DNA of 64,000 bases from Lactobacillus sp. PV012 (GTDB lineage: Bacteria > Bacillota > Bacilli > Lactobacillales > Lactobacillaceae). The position numbers were made by a program, and so were the translations under genes. Of the stretch, positions 9,293 through 18,783 are shown one piece after another. The notes below the pieces were generated by a model, which was given only the letters and a program-made list of their open reading frames with translations, was not told where the DNA came from and ran no database searches. Position 1 is the first letter of the stretch; every line of letters begins with the position of its first letter. The DNA lies in the NCBI RefSeq assembly GCF_014522325.1, contig NZ_CP041983.1, positions 186,001 through 250,000 on the forward strand, given 5' to 3'.

Positions 9293-9294
9293 GC

Positions 9295-9330
9295 AAAAAG
9301 CTTGGGATGAAAATCTCAAGCTTTTTCTTT
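9295..9330 (+). terminator. Terminator of prs
   Basis: A 13-bp stem (9295-9307 with 9314-9326, one G-U pair) and a 6-nt loop followed by TCTTTT. Confidence 0.85.
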
Positions 9331-9415
9331 TAGAAAAATTTGTTTCTTGCCTTATTAATCTCTATAATTAAACTATTACACTAACAAAAATATAGTAGGA
9401 AGGTGAGAAATACAT

Positions 9416-10777
9416 ATGGCTAAAAAGGAAACTCAAAAATTAAATCGTTCCCTGAAAAGCCGTCACGTAATGATGATTGCAATTGGAGGGGCTATTGGAA
9501 CTGGGCTGTTTTTAGGCTCGGGTTCAGCCATTAAAAGTAGTGGACCTTCAATTATTTTATCTTATTTGGTAGTAGGAATTATAACTTTCTTTATGATGCG
9601 TGCCTTGGGAGAATTAATTCTTTCTTCTCCTAATCAATCGTCATTTATTAGTTCAATTAAGACCTATTTGGGGGACAGAGTAGAATTTGTAGCTGGTTGG
9701 ACCTACTGGGCATGTTGGCTCAGTTTAGCGATGGCAGATTTAACAGCAACAGGAATATATTTAAAATATTGGTTTCCTGATTTACCTCAATGGGTGGGAC
9801 CGTTAGTAATTATTTTAATTTTATTATTAATAAATCGTCTAAATGTTGGACTCTTTGGTGAGCTAGAAAGCTGGTTCTCCATGATTAAGGTATTAGCAAT
9901 TGTAGCCTTAATTGGTGCCGGACTAATTATGATTTTGCTTCATATGCATGTTGGTGGAAATACAGTATCTTTAACTAATATTGTTTCTCATGGGGGATTT
10001 TTCCCCAAGGGATTCAGTGGCTTTTTAACTTCATTTCAAATGGTGATTTTTGCCTTTGTAGGAATTGAAATTGTAGGTTTAACAGCAGGTGAAACTGCTG
10101 AGCCGGAAAAGGATATTCCTAAGGCTATTAACAGTTTGCCACTTAGAATTGGGCTCTTTTATATTGGTTCAATGATTGCAATTATGGCTGTGCAACCTTG
10201 GAATACAATTAAGACAACTTCAAGTCCGTTTGTTCAAGTATTTAGTGCGATTGGAATCCCAGCTGCTGCAGGAATTTTAAACTTTGTGGTTTTAACTGCA
10301 GCTATGAGTGCTACTAACAGTGCTATTTTTAGTACAAGTCGTTCTCTGTATGCACTTGCTTATAGCGGTCATGCACCTAAAAGATTAGGAAAAATAAGTC
10401 GTCATGGCGTTCCTGACCGTGCGCTTACCTTTTCTTCATTAATTTTATTTGTAATTGTCATTTTGAACTACGTTATGCCAGGAAAAATATTTGATGTTGT
10501 TTCTACAGTGTCAACAATTAATTTCATCATGGTCTGGTTAATTATAATGTGGTGTCACTTAAAGTATCGAAAAGCAAAAAGAAATGAATTAGGCCAATTT
10601 CAGATGCCAGGAGCACCGTTTACTGATTGGCTAACAATTATTTTTTATGTGGCAATTTTAGTGATTTTATTTGTGATTCCAACTACAAGAATTCCTTTAA
10701 TCTTATCTTTAGCTTTCATTATCTGTTTAGCAATAATTTTCAATTTTGTTAAAAAATCAGGAAATGTAAAAAAATAA
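9416..10777 (+). CDS. Amino acid permease, APC superfamily (AAT family)
   Basis: Cytoplasmic-membrane proton-coupled amino acid importer. The 453 residues begin with LNRSLKSRHVMMIAIGGAIGTGLFLGSG, the classic AAT N-terminus (GGAIGTGLF substrate motif in helix 1), and show about twelve hydrophobic helices, with GIEIVGLTAGETAEPEKDIPKAI near 212-234. Overall pattern resembles CycA/GabP/LysP-type carriers; the substrate cannot be fixed by eye. AGGAAGGTGAG precedes the ATG. It has its own short intergenic on both sides and is probably monocistronic. Confidence 0.9.
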   Translation: MAKKETQKLNRSLKSRHVMMIAIGGAIGTGLFLGSGSAIKSSGPSIILSYLVVGIITFFMMRALGELILSSPNQSSFISSIKTYLGDRVEFVAGWTYWACWLSLAMADLTATGIYLKYWFPDLPQWVGPLVIILILLLINRLNVGLFGELESWFSMIKVLAIVALIGAGLIMILLHMHVGGNTVSLTNIVSHGGFFPKGFSGFLTSFQMVIFAFVGIEIVGLTAGETAEPEKDIPKAINSLPLRIGLFYIGSMIAIMAVQPWNTIKTTSSPFVQVFSAIGIPAAAGILNFVVLTAAMSATNSAIFSTSRSLYALAYSGHAPKRLGKISRHGVPDRALTFSSLILFVIVILNYVMPGKIFDVVSTVSTINFIMVWLIIMWCHLKYRKAKRNELGQFQMPGAPFTDWLTIIFYVAILVILFVIPTTRIPLILSLAFIICLAIIFNFVKKSGNVKK

Positions 10778-10857
10778 GGCGTATATATAGCTATTAAAAA
10801 AACATTGCTGATATAATGTTACTGATTAGAAATTAAGAGAAATGAAGGGGATAAAGT

Positions 10858-11520
10858 ATGGCTAGACAAAAAAATATGCAAAGACGGAGAACTATTCTAA
10901 GAAATACCTTCTCACTTTTACGTCAAGATGGTTTAAAAAATGTTTCTTTGCAAATGATCGCAGATGAATCTGAGATTTCTAAATCATTACTTCAATCTTA
11001 CTATCCACATAAAAGTAAATTAATGAATGAAATTGTGACTAGTTTTATGTCAACAATTTTAAAAGTGGTTAATAGTGAAAAATTTGCAAATGTAAGTGTT
11101 TATGCAAAAATGAAATTGTTTATCTATATTTTGCTTGAATTAGGTGAACGAGATGAAGGAATTTCACGCCTACTAAATAATGTCCTTAAAAGTGATGATT
11201 CCCTTGAAAAATGGGGTCAACTACTTGATAGCTGGCTAATTGAAGAAGGTGTGAAAGACGAGTTAGGTACTGATCACCAAATTAAAATTGGACTCAATTT
11301 TATTGTTAGTGGTGGTGGAAGTATTTTTCTCAAGCAAAAGGAATTACAGGTAACTCCAGAAGAAATTTCAGACATCATGGTAAAAACTTTCATGTCAACT
11401 TTCTTGGATTACCCAGATGTTAAGACAAAAGAAGCTTTGGAACAAGGTAATAAAATTATTGAAAACTTTGATATGGATAAAGTTTTTGAAGCTATCAATA
11501 CAATGTTTACCGAAAAGTAA
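10858..11520 (+). CDS. TetR family transcriptional regulator
   Basis: A 220-residue DNA-binding repressor type. Residues 8-55 form the TetR helix-turn-helix (RRTILRNTFSLLRQDGLKN, then IADESEISKSLLQSYYPHK). The C-terminal ligand domain is unlike those I can name. GAAGGGG precedes the ATG. The next gene, a membrane protein, starts 19 nt later, so the regulator probably controls or senses something to do with that protein, a common TetR-transporter layout. Confidence 0.85.
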   Translation: MARQKNMQRRRTILRNTFSLLRQDGLKNVSLQMIADESEISKSLLQSYYPHKSKLMNEIVTSFMSTILKVVNSEKFANVSVYAKMKLFIYILLELGERDEGISRLLNNVLKSDDSLEKWGQLLDSWLIEEGVKDELGTDHQIKIGLNFIVSGGGSIFLKQKELQVTPEEISDIMVKTFMSTFLDYPDVKTKEALEQGNKIIENFDMDKVFEAINTMFTEK

Positions 11521-11539
11521 TTAATAAAGGGGTCAGCAG

Positions 11540-12373
11540 ATGCAAGTAGGTTCGCGTAGTGAATTACGACGGATCAATCACGCTCAAAATCTTCATAATA
11601 AAAAATCGCTTATTTTATCATTTTTTATTTTATTGACATTAATTTTTAGCTTGGTAACTTTTATGAATCCAAGCTTTATGAAAAAACAACTCGCTAAAGA
11701 AAATAATAGTGTAGTGGTTGAACGTTATATCAATGATAAGTTTGATAATTTTGCCAATTCAATTAATGCCAATCGTAATGGAGATACAAGCAACATTCTA
11801 ACTACTAAACAAACCAAGCCAATTGCAGATGCAATGATCGATTATACCTTGGGCTTTCATTTGTTTAGGACAGAAACGGCAAGTGTTGCAGAAGAAATTA
11901 AGACAGTAATTTTTACTAAAATTAATGATAATTCTTCAACAGAAGCGCAATCCGTTAAAAAGATTTTAAAGAAGAATAATACGCAGGGGATATATGCAAT
12001 TATTACAGGATTTAATCTATCCAACCTTACTTTAGCTGCAAATATTGAAACTTTATTTGTTTTAGTAAATGTTTTAATAAGTGTATTATGTATTATTTCT
12101 TTAATTGCTATTCTAAAAGATATGATGCTTCACCTTTCAGGCAAAGGATTTTTCCATACTTTAAGTAGTGCAGGAATGTGGACAGGAGCACTGAGCATTA
12201 TTATTTACGGTATTTTGGCTTTAACTCCAATGCTGTTTAGTGTGGAAAGTTTACCTTTAGCAATTGGATATTGGTTAGAGATTGCTAGTGGTATTTTCTT
12301 AGAATTGGTAATTATAGGTGTGGGATTATTTATTATTAGTACAATTTGCTGGCAACTAACAAGCTCAAATTAA
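11540..12373 (+). CDS. Membrane protein of unknown function, paired with TetR regulator
   Basis: A 277-residue protein with one N-terminal transmembrane helix (about 27-46), a polar extracellular loop of about 110 residues, and three or four further helices (about 163-190, 212-232, 242-272). No transporter signature or ATP-binding motif is visible. AAAGGGG precedes the ATG at the proper distance. Co-transcription with the TetR gene 19 nt upstream is likely, and a strong hairpin starts in its stop codon. I do not recognise the family. Confidence 0.75.
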   Translation: MQVGSRSELRRINHAQNLHNKKSLILSFFILLTLIFSLVTFMNPSFMKKQLAKENNSVVVERYINDKFDNFANSINANRNGDTSNILTTKQTKPIADAMIDYTLGFHLFRTETASVAEEIKTVIFTKINDNSSTEAQSVKKILKKNNTQGIYAIITGFNLSNLTLAANIETLFVLVNVLISVLCIISLIAILKDMMLHLSGKGFFHTLSSAGMWTGALSIIIYGILALTPMLFSVESLPLAIGYWLEIASGIFLELVIIGVGLFIISTICWQLTSSN

Positions 12374-12411
12374 AAGCATAGATTCAGTTAAAACTGAAGC
12401 TATGCTTTTTT
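12372..12411. terminator. Bidirectional terminator
   Basis: A 10-bp outer stem (AAAAGCATAG with CTATGCTTTT) capped by a 7-bp inner stem; A and T runs on the two flanks serve both the membrane-protein gene and the convergent CAP/SLAP gene. Confidence 0.85.
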
Positions 12412-14067
12412 CTATATTAAATTATTCGTTAAAGAGACAGGTTGTTTTATCCATTGGTTAGGTCCTAAGTAATACCAAGCTGTATTCCCAATAATAATAC
12501 TTTGGCCATAAGGATAACTCCTTCCAGGAGTTAAATGAGTAAAAGTAGGATGTTGCAACATTAAATAAGGACTTGAATAAACTGTTGTATCAATATTGTT
12601 TGTTCCAATTGAAATTACTCCAGCTTTAAGCTGAGGATTCGATGTAATATAAAAGTTTCTATACCATTGGTTAGTTCCTAAATTATAGTATTTTGTTCCG
12701 TTTTGGTAAGAACGACCAAAGACCACGGGATTAAGTTGTCGCTTATTATTTAAAGTATCTCTTAATTTATCTGCTTCTAAAATTAAGTTTGGATCAGTTG
12801 TAATAACTTCTTCATTCAAAGAGGTAGAAGTTTGATCATCATTAGATGAGTTGATATTAAAAGTTGGTAAAGCAAAGTTCATGTCAGTTGATGAATTTGT
12901 ATCATTACGTGGCAAAATACCGTTATTACCAGTAGAAGAAGAATCAGAAGTATCAGTATCACTTTGATTTTGGTTTAAATCTACTTTAGGAATAGGAGAG
13001 ATATTGTAATTAGGTGCTACATTATTAGTAGCAGAACTTGGTGTTGAAGTAGGAGATTCAGAAGAGGCAGCTCCTAATTTAAAAAGCTTAAAGGTATAAT
13101 TTTCAATTCCGTTTATCTTTACGCTGTAAGCATGTCCATTGACCAATTTAATATTACCAGGGAAATAAGTTAAGATAGTAGCAAAATTACCATATCCCTG
13201 ACTAGAATAATTATGGACTTTAGTAGCAGCTGAGCTAGAACCAGTGTCTAGATCAGTAATAGTGATTTTAGGAGTTTTACTAATTGTTTGATCAGATAAA
13301 TATAAAGACCAAGCAACATTTTCTCCTTTAAGAAGTTCGATTGGGAAGACACCAGCACTTGGATAGGTTACAGAAGGTGCACTAGGTGAGTTAAAACTGT
13401 CAGTTGCATAAGCTACTTGTTGAACAGAATAGCGATAACCATTGGTTCCATAAGCGGCTCCTAATCCAGTTGTAGTTAAACGTGTAGAAAGTAGCCAAGC
13501 GCGGTGACCAGTGTCGCTGCCATCTAAGTTATAACTATCGGTGATTAAATCACGAATAACTTCTCCAGGAGATTGATTAGCGACATTAAAATTTAAATTT
13601 GAACTAGCTGAAATATTTTTGGCGATTGACCAATACATCTTACTAATAAAATTGGGGCGTTTATCACTTGGTAAACCATGTTGGTTTACGAAAGGATCTG
13701 CATTAATTGCGGCCATTACACTAGCCGTAATTTGGGCATTTTCATTGTCAGTAGGATTACTAGTAATAGAAGTTAAGCCAAATAAGCTACGATAAAAATT
13801 AATATAATCTAATTGGGTTGAAAGATAAGAAGAATTTAAACTACCGGGTGAAAAGGGCTTAGTTAAATTAGGAGCACTTGCATAAAGATTACTCTTTGAA
13901 TAAGCTTGCTTAGGAAGATTGGCATAGCTTTGTTGAAAAGATTTAATTTTATTATTTTCTGCTTGGGTAAAAGTAGCCGCATTTACTTGAATAGTAGGGG
14001 GTTTTACTGCTGGAATAAGGAATGCAGCACTAATTAAAGTAATAGAAATTGCTCGCTTAAATTGCAT
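12412..14067 (-). CDS. Secreted CAP-domain protein with C-terminal SLAP-like repeats
   Basis: A 551-residue exported surface protein. A signal peptide ends near VNA (residue 30). Residues about 80-225 form a CAP/SCP-like domain (DYINFYRSLFGLTSI, then HRAWLLSTRLTTTGLGAAY). A Ser/Thr/Asn-rich linker (about 335-420) follows, then two units of about 50 residues (NPVVFGRSYQNGTKYYNLGTN and a second ending TAWYYLGPNQWIK) that look like the SLAP/SlpA-type wall attachment repeats. Role is probably wall-associated; CAP domains have varied activities. The gene is divergent from ddl. Confidence 0.85.
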   Translation of the reverse strand: MQFKRAISITLISAAFLIPAVKPPTIQVNAATFTQAENNKIKSFQQSYANLPKQAYSKSNLYASAPNLTKPFSPGSLNSSYLSTQLDYINFYRSLFGLTSITSNPTDNENAQITASVMAAINADPFVNQHGLPSDKRPNFISKMYWSIAKNISASSNLNFNVANQSPGEVIRDLITDSYNLDGSDTGHRAWLLSTRLTTTGLGAAYGTNGYRYSVQQVAYATDSFNSPSAPSVTYPSAGVFPIELLKGENVAWSLYLSDQTISKTPKITITDLDTGSSSAATKVHNYSSQGYGNFATILTYFPGNIKLVNGHAYSVKINGIENYTFKLFKLGAASSESPTSTPSSATNNVAPNYNISPIPKVDLNQNQSDTDTSDSSSTGNNGILPRNDTNSSTDMNFALPTFNINSSNDDQTSTSLNEEVITTDPNLILEADKLRDTLNNKRQLNPVVFGRSYQNGTKYYNLGTNQWYRNFYITSNPQLKAGVISIGTNNIDTTVYSSPYLMLQHPTFTHLTPGRSYPYGQSIIIGNTAWYYLGPNQWIKQPVSLTNNLI

Positions 14068-14221
14068 CTTAAATCAACATCCTTTCATGTCTTAATTATA
14101 GTTAATTTTTAAATTTTTTAGCAAGAAATTGAAATATTTTTTGACTTTTTTAGAAAAAATTATCACTCTGGTAACTTGGTTATGTATAATAAGGATTTAG
14201 GGGCTAATAAGGAGAAAAATT

Positions 14222-15307
14222 ATGTCTAATAAAATTAAAGTAGGGTTGATTTTTGGAGGGAATTCTTCAGAATATGAAGTTTCCATTATGTCAGCTCATA
14301 ATATTTATAACGCAATTGATACTAATAAATTTGATGTTTATCCAATGTGGATTACTAATGATGGCTATTTAGCGGGAGACGAAGATTCACGCAAGGTACT
14401 TGATGATCCAAAGATGACCGTTACAAATCCACATCAAGTAAAAAATATTTCTAATTTAATTCAGTTAGAAGATCGTCCTGAAATTGATGTCTTTTTCCCA
14501 ATTGTGCATGGAAACTTGGGTGAAGATGGTTCATTGCAAGGTCTGTTTAGAGTAATTGATAAGCCATTTGTTGGAGATGATGTCTTAGGTGCTGCAATAA
14601 CCATGGACAAAGAAATGACCAAGATCTTAGCACAACGTGTTGGCGTAAAAGTAGCAGACTGGATTAGTATTAGCCGTTATGAATATGACGACAAAGAAAA
14701 TAAAAAGCTTGATTATAACTATGTCTCACAAAAATTAGGAAAAGATTTGTTTGTTAAACCTTCTAACCAAGGCTCATCAGTAGGTGTGCACCATGTTTTA
14801 AATGCGCAAGAATATCAAGCAGCATTAAAAGATGCTTTTAAATACGATGATAAAGTCTTAGTAGAAGAAACTGTTCATGGAAGCGAAGTAGAAACTGCAG
14901 TTTTAGGAAATGATAAACCGATTGTTGCTGGAGTGGGACAAATTACTAATGCTAAAGATTCATTCTACACTTATGAAAATAAGTATGATGATAATTCTAC
15001 TTCACAATTACAGATTCCAGCCGATTTGCCTGAAGGAATTGTCGAAAAAGTTCGTTCGAATGCCTTAAAAGTGTTCCAAGTTACAGAGTGTAGCGGTATG
15101 GCGCGGATTGATTCAATGCTACGTGATGGTGATAATGAAATTATTTTGACCGAAGTAAATGCTTTGCCTGGTTTTACAAATATTTCAATGTACCCTAAGT
15201 TATTTGAAGAAGTAGGAATTCCTTACACTGAACTAATTACAAAATTGATTAATCTAGGAATTGAACGTTATAATCATAAGAAGACATTACTGCATAAACA
15301 TGAGTAA
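14222..15307 (+). CDS. ddl: D-alanine--D-alanine ligase
   Basis: Cytosolic ATP-grasp enzyme joining two D-Ala for peptidoglycan precursors. Visible motifs are FGGNSSEYEVSIMSAHNI (N-terminus), IVHGNLGEDGSLQG, FVKPSNQGSSVGV, and the ATP-grasp end LTEVNALPGFTNISMYP (about 310-326). The specificity region reads YENKYDD, with Tyr255 where D-Ala-D-Lac ligases have Phe, so D-Ala-D-Ala is the expected product and intrinsic glycopeptide resistance is not. AAGGAG precedes the ATG. The 361-residue length is normal. It is followed after 17 nt by an HTH protein rather than murF. Confidence 0.95.
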   Translation: MSNKIKVGLIFGGNSSEYEVSIMSAHNIYNAIDTNKFDVYPMWITNDGYLAGDEDSRKVLDDPKMTVTNPHQVKNISNLIQLEDRPEIDVFFPIVHGNLGEDGSLQGLFRVIDKPFVGDDVLGAAITMDKEMTKILAQRVGVKVADWISISRYEYDDKENKKLDYNYVSQKLGKDLFVKPSNQGSSVGVHHVLNAQEYQAALKDAFKYDDKVLVEETVHGSEVETAVLGNDKPIVAGVGQITNAKDSFYTYENKYDDNSTSQLQIPADLPEGIVEKVRSNALKVFQVTECSGMARIDSMLRDGDNEIILTEVNALPGFTNISMYPKLFEEVGIPYTELITKLINLGIERYNHKKTLLHKHE

Positions 15308-15324
15308 GAAAAACGGGGGAGAAG

Positions 15325-16008
15325 ATGGCAGAAAAAGATAATAATTTGGAAGGCTTTGAATCACCTGCTCAAGCTGCTAAAAGCTTGGGTATTAGTGTAG
15401 CGACGCTGCGTAAATATTCATTACTTATTGAAAAAGTTACAGACAATAGAGATTACTATCAACGTACAAAACAAAAAGCACGTTTATATAGTAAAAAGAA
15501 TCTAGAAGAATTACATAAGTTACAAGAATTATCTAAGAATGATGATTTAACGCTACAAGAAGCTGCTGAGCAAATTTTTGAAGTTAATGGGAAAACTACC
15601 AAGTCTGAAAAGAGCAAGAATTTACCCGATAACAAAGTAAACACTAAAACAATGGTAGATGCTCAAGAAGTTATTAAACTTTTAATGATGGTAAAAGAGA
15701 CTATTACTGGTCAAAATGAAGCAATTCAAACTTTGCAAAAGCAAGTAACTCGTATTGAAGATCAAAATCAAAAGTTGATTGCGGCTACAAAGCAGTTGCC
15801 ACAACCTGAAGAAAAGAAATCTAATAAGGTTGCTTCATCTCAGACAGTTTCTAGTTCACAGACAGCTAATACCACTTCAGCAGAAAAGGTTAGTCCTAAA
15901 GCTGCTGAAGAAGATGCCTTAAAGAGCTTGGCCCATGTGAATCGAAGTTTAGCGCAAATGCAAATGAAGGTTAAAAAGAAACATTGGTGGGAAAAATTAT
16001 TTAAGTAA
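15325..16008 (+). CDS. MerR-type HTH protein with coiled-coil tail
   Basis: A 227-residue DNA-binding protein. Residues about 11-75 form a MerR-like winged helix (SPAQAAKSLGISVATLRKYS, then ARLYSKKNLEELHKLQEL). Residues 115-150 are a predicted coiled coil (IQTLQKQVTRIEDQNQKL), followed by a Ser/Ala/Lys-rich linker and a terminal KKKHWWEKLFK, an ending seen in DUF3967-like and RacA-type proteins. No ligand-binding domain is present. It probably shares a transcript with ddl (17 nt gap, GGGGGAG site). Role could be chromosome organisation; not demonstrated by sequence. Confidence 0.75.
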   Translation: MAEKDNNLEGFESPAQAAKSLGISVATLRKYSLLIEKVTDNRDYYQRTKQKARLYSKKNLEELHKLQELSKNDDLTLQEAAEQIFEVNGKTTKSEKSKNLPDNKVNTKTMVDAQEVIKLLMMVKETITGQNEAIQTLQKQVTRIEDQNQKLIAATKQLPQPEEKKSNKVASSQTVSSSQTANTTSAEKVSPKAAEEDALKSLAHVNRSLAQMQMKVKKKHWWEKLFK

Positions 16009-16041
16009 AAAGCATCACGCATTATATTGCGTGATGCTTTT
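16008..16041. terminator. Bidirectional terminator
   Basis: Perfect 14-bp stem (16008-16021 with 16028-16041) and a 6-nt loop, serving the HTH gene and the convergent antiporter gene. Confidence 0.9.
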
Positions 16042-17614
16042 ATTCTTCTATGTAATCTTCTAGAGTAAGGGATTCAGCAATTAAAATTTCATTGTAAAGT
16101 GTTAAAAGACATTTTTGATATTTACTTTCCTTTTGAGCAATTTCTTCTAAATAATTACGTTCAATAGCAAAGACGCGGTAATAAGCTAGACGCTCTAAAT
16201 AGCGCTCTTCTGAAGATAAACTGGGTTGATCAATTGTACGAAAGATTTGACGAAGAGAATCAGGGGTATTGATAGCTTGTTTTTGTAAAAGTAGGCTAAA
16301 AAGGATATGACGCTTTACTTTTTTAGGTAGGTACATATGGTGAACAGCAATGATTGCCTGTTTAACCATTTCATTTCTAAACTTGATAGTCATTCTTTGA
16401 GATTCATAGTCACTAAGTTGGTGAGGCAGAATGAAAGGAAAAATAATAGTTGGAATAATCATACTAAGCAAAATCAAAGTAGCTTCAGACATCATTAATA
16501 AATTGTAGTTTGATTGCCCGAGAAATTTTTGAGAAATGGTGAGTGCCAAGGCTAAAGTTACCGCTCCATGAACACCACCTAAGGCAAAAATTGCAGCATT
16601 TTTACTATCAAATTTCATGATAAGAAGGCTGTATAAAAATCTAACAATTAAATTAGCCAAGTAAATTATTGTTCCTACAGCTAACCAAAGCCAAATCTGA
16701 GAATTTAAAATCCGGTTGTATCCAATGCGAATAATCATTAAACCTAAGATTACAAAAACAATACTGTTAAAAATTTCTGAAATTAGACTCTGAAGATTGC
16801 TACCAATTTGAACTTGTCGTGGATTAAGTAAGACAGAATACTGTCTTTCAGCATTATGAAATAAACCAGCAACTACAACAGCAATAATTCCTGAGACGCT
16901 AAGTTCTTCTGCAATTGCATAAATTAAAAAAGGACTTAGTAAGTAAATAATATTTTGAGCATTGAGAGCATTAAATCGAGATCTAGTTAAAAATTGCCGA
17001 AACATAATAAATATCCAGCCGATTACAAAACCAATTGCGGCTCCCCCAAGAGAGGAAAAAAGAAAATTTTGGAGAGTTTGGCCGTAGTTGATAGTGCCAT
17101 TTTCAAACCATAGTAAGGCCATGTCCAATAAAATAATTCCAGAGGCATCATTAAAAAGTGACTCAGTTTTAAGTGAACCTTCTACCTTGTGGGGTAAAAT
17201 CAAATTATTAGTAACCGATTCAGTCGCAGTTGCATCAGTTGGAGCACTGATACTGGCAATAATAAAGGAAAGAGCAATGCCAAGATTGCTTAAATAATGG
17301 ATACTAAATCCCGCAGCAATTACCGCAAACAACACCATAACAACGGTAATTCCTAAAATACTCTTAAATCGATTGCGAATATTGTAAAGTTGCGTTTTTT
17401 GCCCCTCAAAAAATAGTAAAGGTGCAATAATTAGTTCCATAAATGTTTCAGAATTAAATGGCGCAACATGATGATTTAAAAATGGGACTAATGCAAAAAT
17501 AACTCCAATTAGCATACTAATGTAATTGACGGAAATTTTTTCTAGTGCCTGTGCAATGATAATACTAATCGCAGCTGCAAAAGTCAGGTAAAAAGTAGAG
17601 ATCATTAATTCCAT
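16040..17614 (-). CDS. Na+/H+ antiporter, CPA1 family
   Basis: Cytoplasmic-membrane cation/proton exchanger of NhaP/NhaK type. The 524 residues contain about twelve helices in the first 410 residues, including APTDATATESV (about 130-140) and ESLFNDASGI (about 152-161), the two motifs bearing the ion-binding Asp pair of CPA1 proteins. The last 115 residues are a soluble, charged cytoplasmic tail. Length is typical of Firmicute members. It is monocistronic, divergent from the YibE/F pair. Confidence 0.9.
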   Translation of the reverse strand: MELMISTFYLTFAAAISIIIAQALEKISVNYISMLIGVIFALVPFLNHHVAPFNSETFMELIIAPLLFFEGQKTQLYNIRNRFKSILGITVVMVLFAVIAAGFSIHYLSNLGIALSFIIASISAPTDATATESVTNNLILPHKVEGSLKTESLFNDASGIILLDMALLWFENGTINYGQTLQNFLFSSLGGAAIGFVIGWIFIMFRQFLTRSRFNALNAQNIIYLLSPFLIYAIAEELSVSGIIAVVVAGLFHNAERQYSVLLNPRQVQIGSNLQSLISEIFNSIVFVILGLMIIRIGYNRILNSQIWLWLAVGTIIYLANLIVRFLYSLLIMKFDSKNAAIFALGGVHGAVTLALALTISQKFLGQSNYNLLMMSEATLILLSMIIPTIIFPFILPHQLSDYESQRMTIKFRNEMVKQAIIAVHHMYLPKKVKRHILFSLLLQKQAINTPDSLRQIFRTIDQPSLSSEERYLERLAYYRVFAIERNYLEEIAQKESKYQKCLLTLYNEILIAESLTLEDYIEE

Positions 17615-17698
17615 TTTTATTTAAACCTTTCTTTAATTGTTCATCAAAAATAATAGTAGCATAATGGAATTGAGAAAAAAATAAAGGTGTAATTTAAG

Positions 17699-18781
17699 AT
17701 GCAAAAAAAATATCGTTGGAGTTTAGTCATTTTTCTAGTGGGAATTATAATTACAGGAATTGTTTATTTTACCACTGCTTTTTCTAGTCAACCAATTGGA
17801 GAAATAATTACTAAGCCTAAAGATAGCTTAATTAATAAAACGGAAGATAGTTATCAAAATAAGGATGAGCTGCGCCAACAAACATTTAAAATTCGCATCC
17901 TGAACGGAAAAAATAAGGGAAAAGTATATTTAGTGGAAAATGAGTATGCAAAATCACAAGTTATTACCCAAAAATACTATTCTCATCAGCGAGTAATTGT
18001 TGCTTTTTTAAAGGGAAAAGCAAAGGTGTTATCTCCTAAACGAGACTGGGTTTTCTGTTTAGCATTAACGGTTGTAGTAAGTTTAATGTTTGCAATCATG
18101 GGCAAATCTGCAAAAATGTTGCTCTTATCACTTTTGCTAAATGCAATCATTTTTTACTATGTAGTAAAGTTAGATATTGCTACAAATGGGGTAAAAGTTT
18201 TGTGGATTTATAGTCTAGCTAGTATAATTTTTACCTTTTTATCACTAGTGTTAGCTCAAGGCTTTAGTAAAAAAATGGTGGTAACCTTTGTAGCAACACT
18301 TTTAGGGGTCTTTGTGGCTTTTGGCTTAAGTTATGTGATTATGAAATTAACTAATGAAAGTGGGATGAAATATGAAGCAGTAGAATATGCTACGCAGGAT
18401 CCCAGAACAATATTTTTAGCTCAAAGTTTATTAGGAGTCCTTGGAGCAGTGATGGATGAAGCAACCGATATTGTATCAAGTCTGTATAATTTAAGCTGCC
18501 ACAAGCTAAATTTAACCTTAAAAGAGCTTGTCTTAAGTGGCCGAACACTTGGACAAGAAATTATGGGCCCCTTAATTAATGTCTTAGTGTTAATCTTTAT
18601 GGCTGAAGCTCTCCCAATGGCAATTTTATATTTGCGAGACAATAACACTCTCAAGTACACTTTTGAATTTGCCCTCTCTTTAGGGATTATTCAGAGTCTA
18701 ATCTCTGCGATTGGAATTGTACTAACTGTAGTTTTTGCGACATTATGTAGTACAGTCTTTTTAAGAGAAAAGAGGGCATAA
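17699..18781 (+). CDS. YibE/F-like membrane protein (first of pair)
   Basis: A 360-residue protein with an N-terminal helix (about 8-28), an extracellular domain of about 90 residues (30-118, including FKIRILNGKNKGKVYLVENEY, an OB-like beta region), and seven or so C-terminal helices. This is the layout of the YibE/F family (PF07907), whose function is unknown. The next gene is a second family member starting 2 nt after the stop, so the two likely form a heteromeric membrane complex. AAAGGTG precedes the ATG. Confidence 0.85.
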   Translation: MQKKYRWSLVIFLVGIIITGIVYFTTAFSSQPIGEIITKPKDSLINKTEDSYQNKDELRQQTFKIRILNGKNKGKVYLVENEYAKSQVITQKYYSHQRVIVAFLKGKAKVLSPKRDWVFCLALTVVVSLMFAIMGKSAKMLLLSLLLNAIIFYYVVKLDIATNGVKVLWIYSLASIIFTFLSLVLAQGFSKKMVVTFVATLLGVFVAFGLSYVIMKLTNESGMKYEAVEYATQDPRTIFLAQSLLGVLGAVMDEATDIVSSLYNLSCHKLNLTLKELVLSGRTLGQEIMGPLINVLVLIFMAEALPMAILYLRDNNTLKYTFEFALSLGIIQSLISAIGIVLTVVFATLCSTVFLREKRA

Positions 18782-18783
18782 AG

